A stretch of DNA of 64,000 nt from Sinonovacula constricta (taxonomy: Eukaryota > Mollusca > Bivalvia > Cardiida > Solecurtidae): contig CM017559.1 in assembly GCA_007844125.1 (NCBI GenBank), positions 68,278,546-68,342,545 of the forward strand, given 5' to 3'. A model generated the notes under the pieces. That model was not told where the DNA came from, ran no database searches, and worked only from the letters and a program-made list of their open reading frames with translations. Shown here one piece after another: positions 25,601 through 40,600 of the stretch. A program made the translations under genes and the position numbers. Position 1 is the stretch's first letter. The number at the start of each line of letters is the position of its first letter.

Positions 25601-28600
25601 GCTGGTCATACTAGAAAACTAGTCTAAACTAGTACTAAATTACAGGGAAAGTATTTTATATGTATTATATAAATATATTTTGCATAATCCTTAGTTGTGC
25701 CTACCTCAGTAAGGGTTTTATGTGACACACTAAGCTATCTCACATAATGTTTTAACAGTTTTACAACATTCTTGTTCAGGGGCAACTGTATGTGACACAT
25801 GCATGAGGAAATAAGTAAACCCAAGCTGTTTTCATGGACTGAAGAATGCATAGGAGATAAAAATAGCCCTGGTGTTACCATAAAAAGAACATTGTGTAAA
25901 TGAAAAAGAAACAGTCTAGTCAGCAACAAGGCGGATGACAGGACCACTTACTGTTGTCATTAATTTATTAGACATACACTTCCTGTCAGCAGTATGTGTA
26001 ATGGTGGTTGTTTGTCTTTCAGGTGACAATGAAAGATGAAATTATACAAAATCCCTACAAAAATGTAAATATGTAAAAGGCCTTTTCTCAAAATATGTAC
26101 TTAACCAATGTTAACAGAAAGCTTTCCATATTCCCTATCCAACAGTCTATAAAGAAACTTAAATTATTAGTTCTTTCTTTGTACACTTCTTACTTTCATG
26201 CATTACAAAGGGAATGAAATATCTTGGGATTCAGTTAAATACTCCACCTAATTTTGGCAATTACAGTTAGTTTGATGCAATTATTTTTTCTTTAATGATG
26301 CATGTGGAAGCAAACATTTCAAGCACTTATAGCAGCAATAAGCAAATACAGTTATTGTACCATCTACTTTGGATCTATATAATGATTTTTGTCATCTTTC
26401 ATAAAGCCATCTTTACTACAGATATTGCTGATCTTGAAACTTTACATGCACTTTGAGTATTACAGTTCTGCTGTTCCAACACCTGTATGGTCAATGATGA
26501 ATGAAATGATTGTTGTTGTTTTTTGTTAAATACATCACAGCGACACATGGTCATTATAGCCTCTTTCAGCTATTTTATTTTGTTAGAAGACCCCAGACAA
26601 ATGTTTGGGTAGAACCACCGGCGCACCGAAGGTCAGCTGAGACACCTTTTCACATGAAGTCCTTCACCCTAAAAGGGACTTGAACCCTTATGGTGAGAGG
26701 CTAAGCAGTCAGACAAGTTACAAGTTGATGATTCTACCACCACACACTCTTGTCAAACATGTGATGAGCCCCTAGTGACATGTGCTGTGGACCCATGCTG
26801 CCATGTCTGCCTGTGAATCATACATTGTAACTGTCTGATCTTCTCTGTTTGAACAATTGTCAAGGTGTCAAGGTGCACATACATTGTTTGATGCATTCAT
26901 GTAGCATCACTCAGACAACCATATCGTCTTTATGTCTTTTCAAAGAACTATCTGCATATACACATTAAAACATGGGACAGACATTTGTTAAACAAGGATT
27001 TCTGATAAGAACAGCAAAGAATATAACTGCTTATAATGCTTTAATAAGATATTTACATATATCAATTATTAATTACATTAAAATGATAATATAATAGTAT
27101 TTTAATCATATAGAAACTAGATCTATATGCTGTAGCTCTATGATCTGATAATTATAATTACAATAAATGTCTTCAAAGAGTGCATTTTAGAGAAGACATT
27201 TTCCCAACAAATAATTATGCTCCATATGTAAAAAAAAACATATGCAGGTTACTTCATCCCTTCCATGCTTTACTCGTAGTAAGAATATCCAGTTATGTTT
27301 GATAGATGAGAATTGAGAAAGTGTACAAAGGGAAGAAATGTACTTGTCCTTGTATTTGAGGGCAAGAGAAGACAAACAAATTATGATCACCTTGGTTAGC
27401 CCTTGGAGAGTCTCATGCAAGAACTTGTACTTTAATGAAGTCCTGAAGATCGTTAATGAAAGATATGCAATCATTGCATGGTAATTAGAGTCCAACAAAG
27501 GGTTAAACATACATGTGTGAAGCTTGTAAAATCCCAAGCCAAAAATACAAATAAAAATTGAAAGCTTGTAGAAGTAATAAATGATTAAACAATCGTAACT
27601 AGCCCTCAAACTATAATTGTTGCTCGCTGACTGGCGCACCTATGAAGGGCTGTTAAAGATTGGTATCACATCAACACTAAGTGTTCAATAAATGATACCA
27701 TGATGAAGAAAAAACTCAATCTGACTTTAGCATACAGTGTCACATGTCATAAAAAGTCTGATAGGATATACAATGTACAAGACAAACAAGCCTTTTGCCA
27801 ATCTAAATACTGGGCTGCAAACAACCAGTTAAATGCTTAGAGTAACAAAGTTTTAACCCCTTTCTGTAACACAAAGTCTGCTACATTTGCTAATAACCCA
27901 AACTTATATAAATTCTTGTTTCCTTCAAACAAGTTCATGCATATGTTACAATATCTATATCTGTAGATTAACAGCAAAGATTCGGCACCGTATGACCTTT
28001 TAAGTGTTGGTGTGCCGTAAAACCCAAATAAACAAATAACAGCAAAGAGTGTAGATTATGATCAGACAGCTCCCGCTCACTGATCTCAGTCTATGTTATT
28101 TGCCTAGGACAGATTTATTTCTGCTTAGCTGGCTAGGAGCTGACGATGTAGGTGTGTCATATTTAGAGACTTGCAACATTTCTGGCCTCTGCCATTGACG
28201 TGGGTAGACTTGTTAACAATGGCACGTTTCTCCTGACACCATACATCAACTCTGATAACCTTCACCTTTAAAATGCAAACATGCAGAATACAACAGTGTT
28301 GATAATAAGAGTTGTCTGGAAGCAATGAGGTGTTGGTATACACAAATTCACTTTGGTTATATATATAATTATATCAAGCACTAGAAATAATCTTAATTAG
28401 TATTAATTTTTATTTAGGTCTGACTTAACAAAGTGATTATTCATGGTCAGTCATTCAGGATATTACTACAGACACTTTTACATTTTCTTCTGAAAACTTA
28501 AATTTTGTAACTTAATATTTGGCAAGCTATATGGCAAATTTACATAAGAGTTAATGCCATAGTAAGTGCTGAATGAAAGTAATCCCAATGAGTTGCAGTA

Positions 28601-31600
28601 CTACTTCCAGTGACTCCTCATAGTAAATAGTTATCAATATCAATATAACAAGCAGCCAAGGTCAAATAGTATATAAATTATGATGTTTGTCTACTTTGAT
28701 CACTGAAGTGCTGAAGACAAACATACCAAAGATAGGGGACAATAAAGACGTAACGACAAACACCAGTACTACATACACATACAACTGGAGTAGCCATTCT
28801 ATTGTTGGTAGTAGTAATTTCAGACCTCTCCCCTAACTGCTGTACTTTGGTACACAGGACATGACTAATACTACATTACCATTATTGTACCCCCGGAAGG
28901 ACATATCCTATAAACTGGGCTTACTCTATAACTTACAATAATTATAATAAGGCTGATTCTCGATGGAAAACACCATTTCATGTCACATACATATTTACAT
29001 ACATATTTACACATCCATATTTATACATAATCATACATTAATATATATTAGAACACATTAATAGGGTTGGCAATAAGGAATAGTGACAAACTCAGTTATT
29101 ATATTGCTGAAAACAGACTGTGTTAGTTGTGGTGTACAGGTATTGTTTGCGACTAAGCATCTCCTTAAATGATTGCTAGTGAGCAGATAGCAACAATAAC
29201 ACATGGAATGGTGTATCAGCTCAGTGTTAAATGCTTAATTACACCATAAGTGTTAAATGCTTAATTAAACCATAAGTGTTAAATGCTTAATTAAACCATA
29301 AGTGTTAAATGCTTTATTATACCATAGTGTTAAATGCTTTATTAAACCATAAGTGTTAAATGCTTAATTACACCATAAGTCAAAATATGGGCTACGCTGC
29401 GAAACAATGTCAGGTTGACTCCCCTTTGTTACAAGCTATGAGTACATGGATAGCTGGGACACCTTATACCTGAGCACAACAATCATATGGCCACACAAAC
29501 CATTTCCTTCATTGCTCATACACAATACTATGACTTAGACTGATGGGATGTACAGTACAATAGGAATTGGTCACATTTCCCTACATGTGTACACTCATAG
29601 TGTGTCACATACTGTTGTGTGTAACCTACGGTTTATTTAATTACAGGTTTACTCATCAATTAGTAGCCCCTTTTGTATTTGAATATAGGTGCTGCACATT
29701 GTTGACAATGTCAATAAAAGAAAGTCAACCTGAATAGCAGTCAAACAGACCCTGTATGTTCCATTAACTTGCAATATGACAGCAAGCTGGATTCAAAAAG
29801 TTTATTTACAAGATCAACTGTTTACTTTTAAGTAAACAGACTTGATTATCAAAAGATGTATATGGTAAAGGTTTGCATTTTACCTTACCAACTAACTGAA
29901 TGGAGAGAAATATTGAAGGCAATTTATGGCAATCCAATACACCAATTTATACAACTGAAGAACAGGAAAAACACATTCCTTAACTATCCTGTAAAATGTC
30001 AGAGGGATGTGAAACAGGGTCCTTAAAGGTGGTCTCTGACAGTTTGCTGATATCAAATTCATGTAACAATACCTTATTTGGTCATTGGAGAAAAAATATT
30101 TTGGTCCAAACTGTCGGATACCACCTTTAAAAGGTCTCTATTGTTGTTCTGTTGTTTTTCAAAAGTTAAATGTCATCTTTCTCAAATTTCCTTTTCCTGA
30201 CTGGAACAATAGGCAGTACATCCTCTGCCACACCCCTAAACATTGCAAGCCACACTGATCAGGCTCTACATTGTGTTAGGGGTGAAAAGGTCAACTAAAG
30301 CCCAGTCTGGTGATTAAAATGAATGGACCATGTATACCTATGTGTGGTGAGTCAGAAGGTCTCTTCTACCTGTCTAGAAGGAAATCAATACCTGACATAT
30401 TCATGACAATGTCAGTAGCTGCTCCACACTCTAGACATCAAACAGTTACCTAGTTCATGACTTTAAGACAACCCTAACTGGATTAATTCATTCAAGATGG
30501 AGAAGCTTATCCTTTAGCTTGCTACATTTGTTAATAACCCTAACTAATTATTTTTAGTCATCTTCTTACATTGACTTGCAAAAGTGCCAAAATGCATATA
30601 GCTAGATAGATCAGCAATTAGTGCAGATCCTGATACCCACCAAAGAGCTGGCTGCTCTGGATCTACACTATTTGCCTAAGCCGTATAAATACATGTTTAG
30701 CAAGTTAAGGCTTAATAATGATAGAGGCTTACATATTTTTTTTTGTTCAATCTAATCAAGTTCTTTCGTAACTGTACATGCATGTTATAACTACATGATA
30801 TTTTTCCTGTCATATTATTCTGACATTGTTTCAGCCTGGACTTGAACTACTCTTTTAAAGTTTAATTAAATATGCTACACCCATTCCATTTGTAATTATG
30901 TTTATGCAACATTTAAAAAAAAACCCCACTAAATCCTCAAGCTATTTTTTTCAACTTCATGCAAAGGCATCAAGATGCGAGAGCTGGCTGATCTGAATGT
31001 ACACTCTCTGCTTACTTAAGTTTGTGAAATTTTTGCTTAGCAAGCTTGGAGTTGAAGTCTTTGTTATGTCTTGACTGGTATCGAACCTATAAGTTAAATT
31101 GAATTTAGAGGCTGCACTGATGTCAAAATATTGTTTGATAGGCACGCAATGGATAGGTGTTTCATTGTTTGTTGGGTTTATCTTCCCACCAACAGTATTG
31201 CAGTTGTCTGGAAATGGTGTCCACTTGAAGCAGATATAGTGATGCCTTCACTGTGCATAGCATGGCATGAACACCTGGCCTGATACCACACCCAGTCACA
31301 TTATCCTGACACCGGACCAACCAGTTGTGAAACTACAATTATTTTTGCTGGAGCATTAGCATAGAAAGCTATACCACTACAATTTTAATGACTATGGTAT
31401 GTCGTGGCCAGGATCGAACCCGGGGCATGCCGTACCTGGAGCCGATGCTCTACTGATTGCCCTAACAGGTCCGGTCATGGATAGGTGTTTTACTGTTTTT
31501 TTTAACTGATCCTATCTCAGTGTGACTTACAGTTATTAGATGTTCCCTTGGCATGCAGAATAATACAGTTTCAGGTAGGCCTATTAATCACCTGGGAGTA

Positions 31601-34600
31601 ACTTTATGCCATGCCTTTTGAAATAGGACAATATTTAAAAAATGTTGAAAACTGACTATTATTATTATGATAATTATACTATCAGAGTTGACATTGTCCA
31701 TGAATAATTTTATACAAACAAAACATAAATCATGCCAAAAAACCTCTTGTTCACTATCCACACTGTATAGAAAACAGGGATTTTAGCAAGTACATGGCTC
31801 ACAGTGACCTACATCTATAAAACCTAGGACAAAAGGCCTAGAATATCTTGTCCCTTTGTATGCTACAGTTTCCAAATAACCCGTAGTTGTCATCTCCTTA
31901 CTTTTACAGTAAAAGATGCCTAAGCGGATAGCTCACTAAGCAGCAAATAGTACAGATCCTAACTAACCCATTCCCTAGCAGCTGCATAATGATCAGGGTT
32001 AACACTTTTGCCAAGACAAAATCAATTAGTGTTCAGCAAGCTATGAATTTTACCCAGTAGAAATCACTAGACCATTGCAAGCAAAACCTTGACCTTAGTT
32101 TCACATCACCAGCAAGTTCCTTAGATCATTTACAGCTAAGATAGCATTATCCATTATCTGGATCATACACCAGTTACCTACAAACCCTGTCTACAGAAAT
32201 TGAATGCATTTTTTCATTCTCATTTTACCTTCTAAGGGCTTTGCAAATTTTCATTATAAAGTGTAAGATTGTCCTACAAAAGAAGCTTTGTGCATTGTAT
32301 TGAACGATATCCTCTATAAAAGGCAGGATCATATGTAAAATTATTATTTCAAGACAGGTGCCAAGAGTTTAAACCTTTAAAGGTCCAAGAGATGTACTAA
32401 AAGATGTGAAAACAGTATAAGGTTTCATCTTTTATGCAGAAATCCACAACTTTAACAAACTGCATGATCACCCTTTTAATGCAATTTTCTTTAACCTGAC
32501 ATAAGCTGTAAAAAAGTCATAAAGTAAACAGTGAAAAAGGTGCTTAAGGTAGTGTTTTAAATCATAAAAACAGCAGTGAAACATTCACAAGGGCTTATGC
32601 ATCATAAATGTGCTGAGATAAAAGGACCTGTCAAAGTTGGGTACCAATATGTTAGTAATTTTAGCAAGTTTTATTCAAACCTTTAGAGCAGGTCATATAT
32701 GTAAGTACTTTAAGGTAAAAGATAATGTCTGGCCCATTCTTGACAGAGAAAAGTGCATTTCCTTGACCCAGAGATTTGGATAAATTACATTCTGCATACC
32801 ATGATATATCAAAAGAACATAAGCTAGAATACACCTATTAGGACATTAACACTACCAAAGATGATGATAATGTCAGGATCTGTAATTGATATTGCAAATG
32901 TTGATTAAAAAAGTAGGACAAAAATTGTCATAGGACTGCTTTCTCATCTATTCAAGTTGACAATATGGTATAAAGTTGATAGATGGTGCACAAAAAATAC
33001 CTGCTTGTAAATACACCAAGTCAAAACAAATGCTGTATTTCTTGCAGATTCAAACCTAGAATTATCAAATTTTGTTATATCAGATGGTAACTTGTATGAC
33101 TGCTTGGTGGTATCAGTGGTTCTACCCAGACATTCCTCTGGGGTCTTTGCCAAAATAGCTGGATGTTGCTTTAATGATCATAATTGATCACTACAATATA
33201 TTTCATAAACAAACAAGCAAACAAATCTCTTAGGAGAAGTTTATTTCAATCTGATGCTCCCATCAGAAAGCTGGCTTATCTCGATTTACTCTATTTGCTA
33301 AAGTCGTATAAATGTGAGTTTAGGGTTCTAAGTGTTAAAAATGTTTACTGACTAAGCAGAAAATTGTTTTTCAACTCTGAAATCAGACATTGGGTAATTA
33401 TAGCAGTTAAAGATGATGAATAAAAAAATTAAGAAAAAGTTATCAGTCAAGATATATGTATATAGCCTGTACATATTGAATAAATAGAGAACCAATTATT
33501 TTGCACAAACAATTTATGGGACAACCTTATGTTCCCCTTGACCAGTGAGTGATTAGAAGTTCCAAAATGGGAAGTGTACTGGATTTTTTATCCGGATCTG
33601 GAAGACAATATATTTTGTGGTCTCCTAGAGCTGTTATGCTATCAGTAGCTATTACAATTGTCACACCGAGACATATCTAGTCAGAATGGCAATATTGGAT
33701 CTGGAATATAAATACAATTTAAGTGATACCATGAATAAGAGAAATAGTACCAGAACCATTAGATGTGGAATGTGATGGCTTTACCGACTTTACTGACCTT
33801 TGGTTGTTGAAGATAAATATTTTCACTCTGGCATCTTCATCTTTGTCCTTTGGTGGGAGATCCCTGAGGAGATCAAGGGACCACTTGGAGCTGCGGAACC
33901 GTTTGTCTGAGGACTTGGGCCGAAGCCACATCATTGGTGGTCCCTTCAGATCCTTCTCCAGGTCCAACTTGAGCTTCATTGTCAATTTGTGTCCACGACC
34001 ATTCAGGTCAAAGTTCAAGCGAATGTTCTGTGATATAACATTGCCAATCGGTAGGCCCATCCCCACCCCCTTGTCTTTGGCAAGGACTATACACTCGGCA
34101 GCTGTGCCAACCTGTGTTGTTATTGTGTCTTTTCCAAACAGGCCATGCTTTTTTGTTTTGTGAATGAAAATACCAACATTCAAGTTAACACGATCCCCAG
34201 GAAAGTAAGGAAAGGTGATCACAGTTCTGCTACCATCGTCATTCACCCAAGTCCACTTGTTGCCATGGCGAACTAGTTGTTTTTCCAAGCGAATGGTCTG
34301 AGTGGCAAAGTCCTCCTGATATGAAAATGATAATTTCACATCGAGCATTTTAACTTTCTTTGTAATATCATTGCGGTATATCTCTAGTGATGACAGACTG
34401 ACTGTCAGAGACTTGGAGGCCGCCTGTCTGTAGATGTCCTCGGCCACCTGCTCTAAAAGTTTGGCCTGCGATGGAGACTTCGGAATAGATATATGCTCCT
34501 TGATCGGTTTGTACCGAACAGATCGGCGCACACCTGTCGGGACTGGCTTGGGTTTATATTCCTCCATTAGCTTCTTGATCATGGAATAGTCATAGTCGTT

Positions 34601-37600
34601 CAGGTCCCGCATCTGAAAGGGAGAAAGGTTGAGTCACATTTATTAGCCTGTTGCAACAGTGAATGAGAACAATATGGGAAAAACTGCAAGAGACAAGAGA
34701 CAAAAAACAACAACAACATTGCTTGATAATGGCACCAAACATTTGTCAGCTGTTGTAATTGTTTGTTTTCTGTTTGTGTTGTTTATTTTGTTGTCTTTGT
34801 GCTTCTTTTTTTAAACTTTTTTGGGGGGATTGAGGGGTAGGTGTCTTTTTTTATCATGTCCTTCAAAGGGTTAAAGGAAGGCAGTATGGTATATATTTAT
34901 TTTTGTAAGATTTCATGTATATGCTTTAAATGACTTTGCAATGTGAGACTTTGTTGTAAGTATTGTTGGGGTTTTCCTTTATCCACTGGATACTTTGGTA
35001 TAATTATGATTGTGTGGTGCAAGATTCATTAAAACTGTGCTTTTGTAGTTGTTTTTGTTGTTGCTTTATTGTGTATTTTAGGGTGATGAAGGTGTTATCG
35101 TGGACAAAAGACACAGACACACTGCCAACATAAATTCTTATGTGCTCTCCTGCCTTCAAATCCATACAGGGAGAAGCTTAGACTGGACTGTCTTGGCCAC
35201 AGATGCCCCATCACACTATACCAGTAGTCGGTATAGTCCATACACATATGTGATCAACACCATCAATGATATTATACCACATTAAAACAACATGGAGAGC
35301 TACAAAAACACAAAGAAAGCACAGAAAACACACAGTATGATGTTTACATTCCAGCCTTGGGAAACATATCATTCAGCTGTTGCACATAGTAATAATATAT
35401 GTTGTAACATTTTGTTCAACTTCCCCCAATACATCCACACAACACATCAACTCACCTATACATCCACACAATACATCAACTCACCTATACATCCACAGAA
35501 AACATCAACTTTCACCAACAACCATTAAACTTTTATTAAACAACATAGTCCTCCACTTAGTTTTAAAACAATCGTGGCTACAAAAACTGTTGATTGAATA
35601 TGTGGTCTCATTTTTATTTATTTCAATCTTGTAAATAAATGTACTTAAAAGTATAGTGAACATGTACAAAATAACCAGATTTTAATTGTACTTATTGTAA
35701 ACTAATAAAAATATCTTTTTTTCAAGGAAAACAGCTGAATGTTAACATACATCCCATGACAACATGTGACAATAATGTTTCTTCCTCCACTAATAAAAGT
35801 CAGAAGTAGTTGCAATGACAGTGGTTAGTAAGTGCAAGTATTGTGACCAATCAAACATTAGGTGTCCGTATCTCTGAAAACAGACCTGTTGATCCCCAGC
35901 TTCTTTCTTATAATGTCAGCTAAGAAGAAATTTTGGGTAAGGTGTAAATGGTGTGGTGTCAGATAAGCTAGCTTCCAGCACCTAGAACTGCCACCTCTGG
36001 CTAGGAGCTGTTTAATTAAGATCTGCATTATTTGCGGCAAGCCATCTGTTGTGTTACCTTGACATATACCTGTTAGAAGATTGTGTATTGGCTTATTATT
36101 AAATATAGCAGGCTAAGGATGAATCAATAAAGTCACCATAGCCATTGGCCAACAGTAACACAGTTAACAGTAACACTTGTACTGTCCAGTACTTCTATAT
36201 TAAGAGTGATATAGGTCCATTTTACACTTCTCCTGGTGTCAAAAGCCGTAAATTCTTAGCTGTCTCCTAGCATGGACATAGGATAAAAAAGGTGCCTACA
36301 CACAATGCAGAAAGTGGAGACACAACACAGCAGGAACTGGCTGATCTGGTTCTATACTTCTTGCTTAACTTTGTGCTTAGCAAGTTGTCTACTTCTTGCT
36401 TAACTTTGTGCTTAGCAAGTTGTCTACTTCTTGCTTAACTTTGTGCTAAGCATGTTGAGAGTAAGAAGCTGGGTAGCCACACATAAGCTAGCCTAGAATT
36501 GATAACTATAATTATGTTGCAGCTTTTTACCTAAAATCTACACAAGAATTATGTTATAGCTTTTTATTTTGTAAGTGCAATATAAATAAGTTGTAACTTT
36601 TTATCACATAGCTGCACTAAAATTATGCTGTTGCTTTTAACCTTGAAGTTGCACTCCACACTTGAAAAGCAGTTGTTGTCATCTATTTATTACTGCAATG
36701 CTATGAGATAAATGATTTATCAAATCAATCACAAAATCAATTCAATTTTCAATTCAAACTTTTATTGACATAACCATTTTGGCTATTGCCAAGTACAAAC
36801 CCTACAGAAAATAAACCTAGATAAATAACCTGAACATTAATTGATCAGACCATATTACGACTGGAAAAATTACAACCTATATGCTAATAACACCTATTAA
36901 ATTATTGGTAACAACTTTACATATAAAATGATTTGCTGAACAACCGTTCAGAACAGACCGCTTCAAGCAGGAGCTTGGCAAGATCTGCACTATTTGTTAT
37001 GATTATTGGTCCTAATCTCGTGGACATAATTAGGATAACTGAGACTATAGGTCTTAATCACATGGACATAATTACTGATAACTGAGACTATAGGTCTTAA
37101 TCACATGGACATAATTACTGATAACTGAGACTATAGGTCTTAATCTCGTGGACATAATTACTGATAACTGAGACTATAGGTCTTAATCTCGTGGACATAA
37201 TTACTGATAACTGAGACTATAGGTCTTAATCTCGTGGACATAATTACTGATAACTGAGACTATAGGTCTTAATCAAATGGACATAATTATGGATAACTGA
37301 GACTATAGGTCTTAATCTCATGGACATAATTATGATAACTGATGCTATAGGTCTTAATCTCATGGACATAATTATGATAACTGAGACTATAGGTCTTAAT
37401 CAAATGAACATAATTAAGGATAACTGAGACTATAGGTCTTAATCTCATGGACATAATTATGATAACTGAGACTATAGGTCTTAATCTCATGGACATAATT
37501 ATGATAACTGATGCTATAGGTCTTAATCTCGTGGACATAATTACTGATAACTGAGACTATAGGTCTTAATCAAATGAACATAATTAAGGATAACTGAGAC

Positions 37601-40600
37601 TATAGGTCTTAATCTCATGGACATAATTATGATAACTGAGGTTATAGGTCTTAATCAAATGGACATAATTATGATAACTGATACTTTAGGTCTTAATCCT
37701 ATGGACATAATTATGATAACTGAGACTATAGGTCTTAATCAAATGGACATAATTACTGATAACTGAGACTATAGGTCTTAATCAAATGGACATAATTATG
37801 GATAACTGAGACTATAGGTCTTAATCTCATGGACATAATTATGATAACTGATGCTATAGGTCTTAATCACATGGATATAATTATGAATAATTGAGACTAT
37901 AGGTCTAAATCACATGGACATAATTATGGATAACTGAGACTATATGTCTTAATCACATGGACATTATTATGGATAACTAAGATTACAGGTCTTTATCGCA
38001 TGGACATAATTATGGAAAATGATCCACATCTGGTAAATTTAATGTTATGTCCCGACTCCCCATCTACAGTGAATTTCCATATAAGGTCATACCTCAAATG
38101 TGATTTTATATGATGTATAAGTGAAATCATTTGGGGGAAAAACAGAGTATTACAGCATGCCTACTAATGAAGCTTCCTATTTTTTTATGGATTTGATGAA
38201 AAATAAGCAAGGACATGTTTTAGAAATTGATTGCCAAATTAGTACAGGGACTAATACATCAAAAGTCAAAGAAAATAAAGAAGTAAAATTATTGTATGCC
38301 AGCTGTATAAACTGTATAGTCATACCTGAAATCCAGCAGTTTTACATCCTGTGTCAGCAGTTTTGCTTTAACTAGACTGTATTGCATTAGACGAACAAAT
38401 ATTTAAGTGTACCAAAACCAAATAAATCCGATATTTCCAATAGTTACATTCCCCATTTCATCACTTTTGGTACTGACCACTAAAATAACTGGTGTGTACC
38501 ATTACAATCTGACAGTCCGAGAGCAACATTTACCTGGAGGCTATCCCATTATTCCCCTTTCACCTGCTAGCACTTGGCCTACTGAGCACAGATTTTTCAG
38601 GCATAGGCAAATAGAACAGACCTAGATCTGCCACCCCAAACAGGAAGATGCCTGATCAGGATCTACACTTCTTACTGCAGTCTTTCAGAATAATTCATAA
38701 TTAAGTGATAGCAGACAAACAAACAAACAAAGTTTCATTATGGTTAAATGATAGATGAAGCAAGTAAAGGGCTATTCATCCACAGAGATATAGCCAGGTA
38801 ATCAATAAATTGGTACCAGTAAGTTGGATTATTAATCCACACCTACACATGGATACATTGACAATCATCCAATAGACTGTAGACACAATAAAAACAACAA
38901 TTTTCACTCGCACACTCTAATAGTATTTAGAAAAGTTGGTTAATCCATAACTGCTTCAGTTTGTTAACTCTTACCCTGCTTTGATACATCCAAGGCAAAT
39001 AATTTTGATCCCTGTAAGCCAGCCCCTGCTGGGAGCCATATAACCAGGATCTGCACTATTGTCTGCTTAGTCTCTATCACTATGTTGTGTTCCTAATGCA
39101 GAGGCACCCATGACATAGTGGTAGAGTCATGGTCTTATAACTACTCTGACCACTTAGCCTCTCACAGCATGGGTTCAAGTCCTGTTCAGTGCAGGACTTA
39201 ATGTGGGAAGGTCTTCCAGCTGACCTGTTGTGTGGTTGTGATTCTACCCAGACATTTGTTTGGACAATTCCATCACAAAAATAGCTGGATGTCTCTGACG
39301 TATTTTAAAAACCAACTGGAACCTACGAATGGATGTAAGGGCAGATAAGAAATGTAAGCTACTAACAAATGAGGCAGGCTGATCATTTTAACCACTTCTA
39401 GTTAGCAGTTTTTTCTAAGCCCATTGTGCAAAAGGTAACTTGATGTTACTTGGTAGAGACTCAGCAACAAGTAGCACAAATCCTGATCAGACAATTTCCA
39501 TTGGGAGATGACCGAAAGGAATGTAAGCAATTTATATAGGCCTGAGTGCTTAGCAGGCTAGGTGATTGATAAACCATTAGCCCATTGTCTCTCAGTGAAT
39601 GCACTTGTTTTCAATACATTGAAAATCTAATGCCATGCATATAAACATTCAATTAATGTATCAAATCCACAAAATTAAACATACAAAAGTTCTGATCTTG
39701 TAATAATTAGCTCAGGAACTCTTATCCTAATCCAAAGTTGATATGTACTTATATATCTGAACTTACCTCGGCCATCATTTTAGCAACATTAATATGTCCT
39801 CCTAAATGCAACTGCACTGATTTATTTATAATATATCCAACATGCACTATTTATATATTCAATGTACACAATTTAAAATATATCCAATAAACACTATTAA
39901 CACATCTTTTATGTTTCAAACTAATCACCAAATTATATATATGTTACAGTTCTATGCACACTTTTTAGTAATAAAAACAATCAATAGATCCCATTTTAAA
40001 TTGAAATTTATTACACAAGAAACTGTCTTAATATCATTAATAAAATAGCTCACAATCTGGAATCACATTATTCTTAAAATTTTTAAATCCCACAGGATGT
40101 GGACCTTCCAAATATAGTGATGATGAAACATTTTGACTGGAGATCCTACCACATATGGATGTTTCATAAACAACCAGCAATCAACAAGTCCATAAATCAC
40201 ATGGTGTTTCTGCATTTTTTATCTAGCACGAAAACAATGCAAACAAAATCATCTTTAGTTAATAAAACTCAGTCAGCATTTTGAGCTTTCTCTTGCATAC
40301 AACTCCATCCATGTGTATTGTAGATCCATGTGTATTGTAGAAAGAAAAAAAAAACCTCGCCATAACTGCCATAACATTTTCGGCTAGCACTGGGCATTCA
40401 GAATGCATTCAACCAACATCACCTGCCTATCTTTGGTATATCTGAAAACCTAACAACACTTTTTTTTTCAAACAATGTAAAACAGCCACATATCCTTTAC
40501 AAAATCCACAACATCAGTGTTTTTAAAGGCCTTTACCAACAAATTGCTAACACGCAAAACAATTGTAACAAAGATCTGTGTGCTTGCTCGACTATATTTA

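Larger units (their letters stand above)
23144..33797 (-). other. Intron 3
   Basis: 10.7 kb, the largest intron. It contains a SINE B copy (26572-26757), a full SINE A with TSDs (31163-31476), a SINE B fragment (33085-33175), the TTAA-flanked MITE (30027-30126), a 26-bp array (29224-29379) and inverted-repeat elements (28040-28106, 30611-30679, 30978-31018, 31940-32013, 33251-33300). From 23.15 to 26.5 kb and 26.8 to 28.0 kb I see no recognisable element or exon. Confidence 0.7.
34613..39766 (-). other. Intron 2
   Basis: 5.2 kb. It holds a large 43-bp array (37003-38025), a 35-bp array (36346-36452), a short array (35433-35512), inverted-repeat elements (35998-36040, 36330-36365, 36964-36999, 38603-38680, 38991-39070, 39460-39535) and a SINE B copy (39098-39310). 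The stretch 34.62-35.43 kb shows only T-rich low complexity. Confidence 0.7.

Noticed and set aside
27187..27639. A 150-codon minus-strand frame
   Set aside because: Hydrophobic, low-complexity composition typical of AT-rich DNA; no splice signals join it to the gene and it lies inside intron 3.
33765..34163. A 132-codon plus-strand frame
   Set aside because: Shadow of exon 3 on the opposite strand, which has splice sites and phase agreement.
37287..37538. Repetitive antisense frame
   Set aside because: By-product of the 43-bp array; breaks as soon as unit length shifts.
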